Shown piece by piece: positions 62,077 through 64,000 of a stretch of 64,000 nt of DNA. The notes beneath the pieces are model-generated. The model did not search any database and had not been told where the DNA came from. It saw only the letters and a list, made by a program, of their open reading frames with translations. Position 1 is the first letter of the stretch. The number at the start of each line of letters is the position of its first letter. This DNA is from Anarhynchus alexandrinus (Eukaryota > Chordata > Aves > Charadriiformes > Charadriidae). The position numbers and the translations under genes are program-made. Location of the stretch: contig VUYV01000017.1 of assembly GCA_008711295.1 (NCBI GenBank), positions 844,067 through 908,066 on the forward strand. The letters run 5' to 3'.

Positions 62077-62927
62077 TGCCTCAGGCTTATGACTTGCAAC
62101 CAAAGACATTGTGCAAAGAAAGCAAAGATTAAGTACACTTTAGGGAAAAGGTGATAATCCACATTGGTAACATAGAAGATCAGTCTGATGAAAGAAGCCA
62201 TCCATTACACTATATAGATTGCAATATTCAATAGCATTTTTTTAACCCAACTTTTTTAATCAAGGAAAAAAAAGTTAAGCAAAGTTTACAGTAGACATAA
62301 ATTTGATACAATTCAAAAAGCATTTTTCTGAAGATCGTCAAGCGTAAAGTGAAAAAACATATATGGGCCAAGGTGGATGAAGGCTAACTACTGTACATTT
62401 ATAAGCTATTAAACAAAGTTGCATATATGTACCACAGTGTAAAAAACCAATACAGAACAAATAAAAACTTTGAAAACTGCCTCATGAAAAAGAAAATAAC
62501 CAGTGGCTTTTAATGGCTTCTCCTGGTTATCAATGCTACAAAAGATATTTTTTTTGTCTTTCTGATGCCACTGAAAAACATCCTATCAAATGACAAAACC
62601 AGGCACGATCAAACCATTACTGAGTTAAAGCCAGCCCATAGAAATATACTATCAACCCACATTTTCCATTAAAAGCGTTTTTTGTTGTTGTTTTGTTTTT
62701 AAATCTTTTGAGGCCCATTTGGTCACAATATGTTACACTTTTTTTCCTTTTTTTACACCATGATATTATATGTTTGTCTGGCACTATCCTAAAGCTAATT
62801 TATAGAGAATGAGAATACAGAAACAACCCAATGTCTATTTGACAAAATTAATTCACTGGGTGTAAAATAGGAGAGGGAGAAGAGAAGGGGAAAGGGTCAG
62901 TTCTGCCAAGAAAATAAACCCTATGGA

Positions 62928-62963
62928 TCACTCATCATCACTTCCGCTTGCTTCCGACTGGTC
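62928..62963 (-). CDS. SMARCA2: SMARCA2, terminal coding exon with stop
   Basis: The last coding piece of SMARCA2 is only 36 nt. On the minus strand a CTCTAG acceptor (AG at 62964-62965) is followed by codons for DQSEASGSDDE and a TGA stop at 62928-62930. The donor at 63574-63579 and this acceptor join in phase 0, giving a tail that ends QDEN-DQSEASGSDDE. This parallels the QSEGSGTDDE end I recall for mammalian BRM. The exon is too short for an ORF scan and rests on the splice sites, the frame and the match to the known C-terminus. The intron between the two exons is 62964-63579 (616 bp), with no sign of another exon inside. Confidence 0.92.
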   Translation of the reverse strand, partial: DQSEASGSDDE

Positions 62964-63579
62964 CTAGAGGTAAGAGACACAAGACAAGTCAGAAATTCTT
63001 TGCCAGCTATTCTGTGGAATTTGTTAAAGAAAAAAAATTAAAGGAAGAAAAATAACAAACTGATAAATCAAGATAGTCTTAAGAAAGGTATTATGTTATC
63101 TAATACTTCTCTTTCATGACATTTAATTTAATTGCTGTAGACTTCTTTAGAGAAGGAAAGACACAGCGTCAGGAAACACCAGATCTTTCTTTCTACCTAG
63201 ACATATAAAAACTGGGAAGAGATCTGTTTTCATTTGTTGCAATAGCAGAAGCACCCCCAAAAAAAAAAAAATCAAGCTAAGAGTTTTTCATCTGTGGACA
63301 AAAGCAAACAGACCATGAGGTTTAAAGGTTGAGTGAAACTAGGAACAGCTCCAAGAAAAAAGCTCCAAAATTCTTAGACTTCTTGTCTTTCAGCACTGGC
63401 ACCAGATCTCATAAGCACACCCAGATACAGTTAACACCCCCACCCAATTCTCTCAAGATGATCAATATGGATTAAAAATGTGCTTAAGCATGAATAGTTG
63501 AGAATTCTGACAGCAAGCAGGACAGGGTAGAGACGCAATCACTGCAACCACTTCCACAGTCTCAGTGAACAAAACTTAC

Positions 63580-63722
63580 ATTTTCATCTTGATCCTCATC
63601 ACTATCATCATCACTCACGACAGGTTTGGCTTTTGCTCGGCTTTGCCTCTTCTTGCCTTTTCCTTTATCCCGACTTTTTTCATCTTTCTTATTTAGCTTG
63701 ATTTTGACTTTCACTGATTTTG
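63580..63722 (-). CDS. SMARCA2: SMARCA2 (BRM), penultimate coding exon
   Basis: This exon encodes a C-terminal segment of the SMARCA2/BRM ATPase, the motor of nuclear BAF (SWI/SNF) chromatin-remodelling complexes. On the minus strand it begins after a polypyrimidine-AG acceptor (tttttgcag, AG just above 63722) and ends at a GTAAGT donor at 63574-63579. It is 143 nt: two bases completing a split Ala codon, then 47 codons. The peptide reads [16 protein letters not shown], a Lys/Arg-rich stretch, AKPVVSD and an acidic tail [20 protein letters not shown] followed by GKGKKR distinguishes BRM from its paralogue SMARCA4/BRG1. The stretch lies just after the bromodomain region and is basic then acidic, as is typical of this tail. 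The bromodomain and ATPase exons lie beyond the right edge. Identification is from family knowledge; splice sites are read directly. Confidence 0.93.
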
Positions 63723-64000
63723 CTGCAAAAAGTTTAACAGTATACATGAATAACTTCCACTTATCGACTTTTAAATGCTGTCTCTGTTCACAGAAATTCA
63801 CCCCTGGTAGCAGCCTGAAAAGATAGTCCCCTCTGCTCTTTATCTGGACTGTGGAACAACGAAGCAGAAGTATTTGCTTTTATTTCTCTACTTCTTGACA
63901 GTTTTACCAATAATTTGTATTAAAGTGTAAAGAATAACTTTCAGTTGACCATGTGCATCTTCTTTTCATTCTCAGAATGCCTGGTGTCTATGGTCCTGTG
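63723..64000 (-). other. SMARCA2: SMARCA2 intron upstream of the penultimate exon (partial)
   Basis: This is intronic sequence on the SMARCA2 strand up to the right edge. It ends with the acceptor tract next to 63722. I looked for the expected preceding exon (post-bromodomain acidic stretch rich in Glu and Ser) and it is not here, so it must lie beyond 64000. Nothing else is recognisable. Confidence 0.75.

Larger units (their letters stand above)
62011..62927 (-). other. SMARCA2: SMARCA2 3' untranslated region
   Basis: About 917 nt follow the TGA stop on the minus strand. The stretch is AT-rich with no long ORF. Its order of blocks resembles the mammalian SMARCA2 3'UTR as I remember it: a segment with CTTTAGGATAGTGCCAGACA, a tract reading AACATATTGTGACCAAATGG, a segment about CAGGAGAAGCCATTAAAAGC, and a 3' part with TTGGTTGCAAGTCATAAGCC before the polyadenylation signals. 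Such conservation between birds and mammals is unusual for a UTR and suggests post-transcriptional control elements, which I cannot identify individually. The 3' limit is inferred from the distal AATAAA signal and is accurate to about 10 nt. Confidence 0.85.

Noticed and set aside
1..64000. CRISPR arrays, operons, prophage or other prokaryotic systems
   Set aside because: The DNA is vertebrate, with spliced exons and CR1 elements. No regularly spaced repeats of CRISPR type exist.

Overview
The window looks like part of a bird genome, probably the Z chromosome. It carries many degraded CR1 non-LTR retrotransposon copies (reverse-transcriptase blocks and typical CR1 3' tips), a few older tRNA-derived MIR/CORE-type SINE relics, almost no other mobile DNA, and long AT-rich non-coding stretches. 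The only gene I can name with confidence is SMARCA2, the BRM ATPase of the BAF (SWI/SNF) chromatin remodeller. It is Z-linked in birds as far as I recall. The species cannot be read from the sequence.

Layout. SMARCA2 enters from the right edge on the minus strand. The window holds its last two coding exons (63580-63722 and 62928-62963), the 616-bp intron between them, and a 3'UTR of about 917 nt ending near 62011 with two polyadenylation signals. From about 62010 down to position 1 is a roughly 62-kb gene-poor interval downstream of SMARCA2. In other amniotes VLDLR is the next gene on that side, but I see no VLDLR exon here.

The interval holds CR1 copies at about 4560-5790 (+), 8826-9520 (-), 9523-11440 (-), 14333-14399 (+), 16566-18370 (-), 33333-33415 (-), 36508-37895 (-), 42721-42869 (+), 47450-48760 (-), 51590-51637 (+), 53270-53530 (+, followed by ten TATTC units) and 60516-61258 (-). 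There are SINE relics at 8021-8152, 31747-31905 and 38472-38560. A polypyrimidine tract at 31162-31472 contains a 113-N assembly gap. Several small tandem duplications are present.

The most notable structure is an inverted pair of 622-bp blocks, 4917-5538 and 10524-11145. They differ at about three positions with no length change, although the CR1 copies carrying them are clearly diverged from each other on both sides. Flanking order suggests the left copy is the donor and the right copy a recipient that gained the tract by conversion or template switching, leaving a short internal duplication. Two weak coding candidates, one signal-peptide-like and one membrane-segment-like, lie in the first 4 kb and are flagged only as leads. 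I found no convincing undescribed multi-gene system: this is mainly a retrotransposon-littered intergenic region beside the 3' end of SMARCA2.
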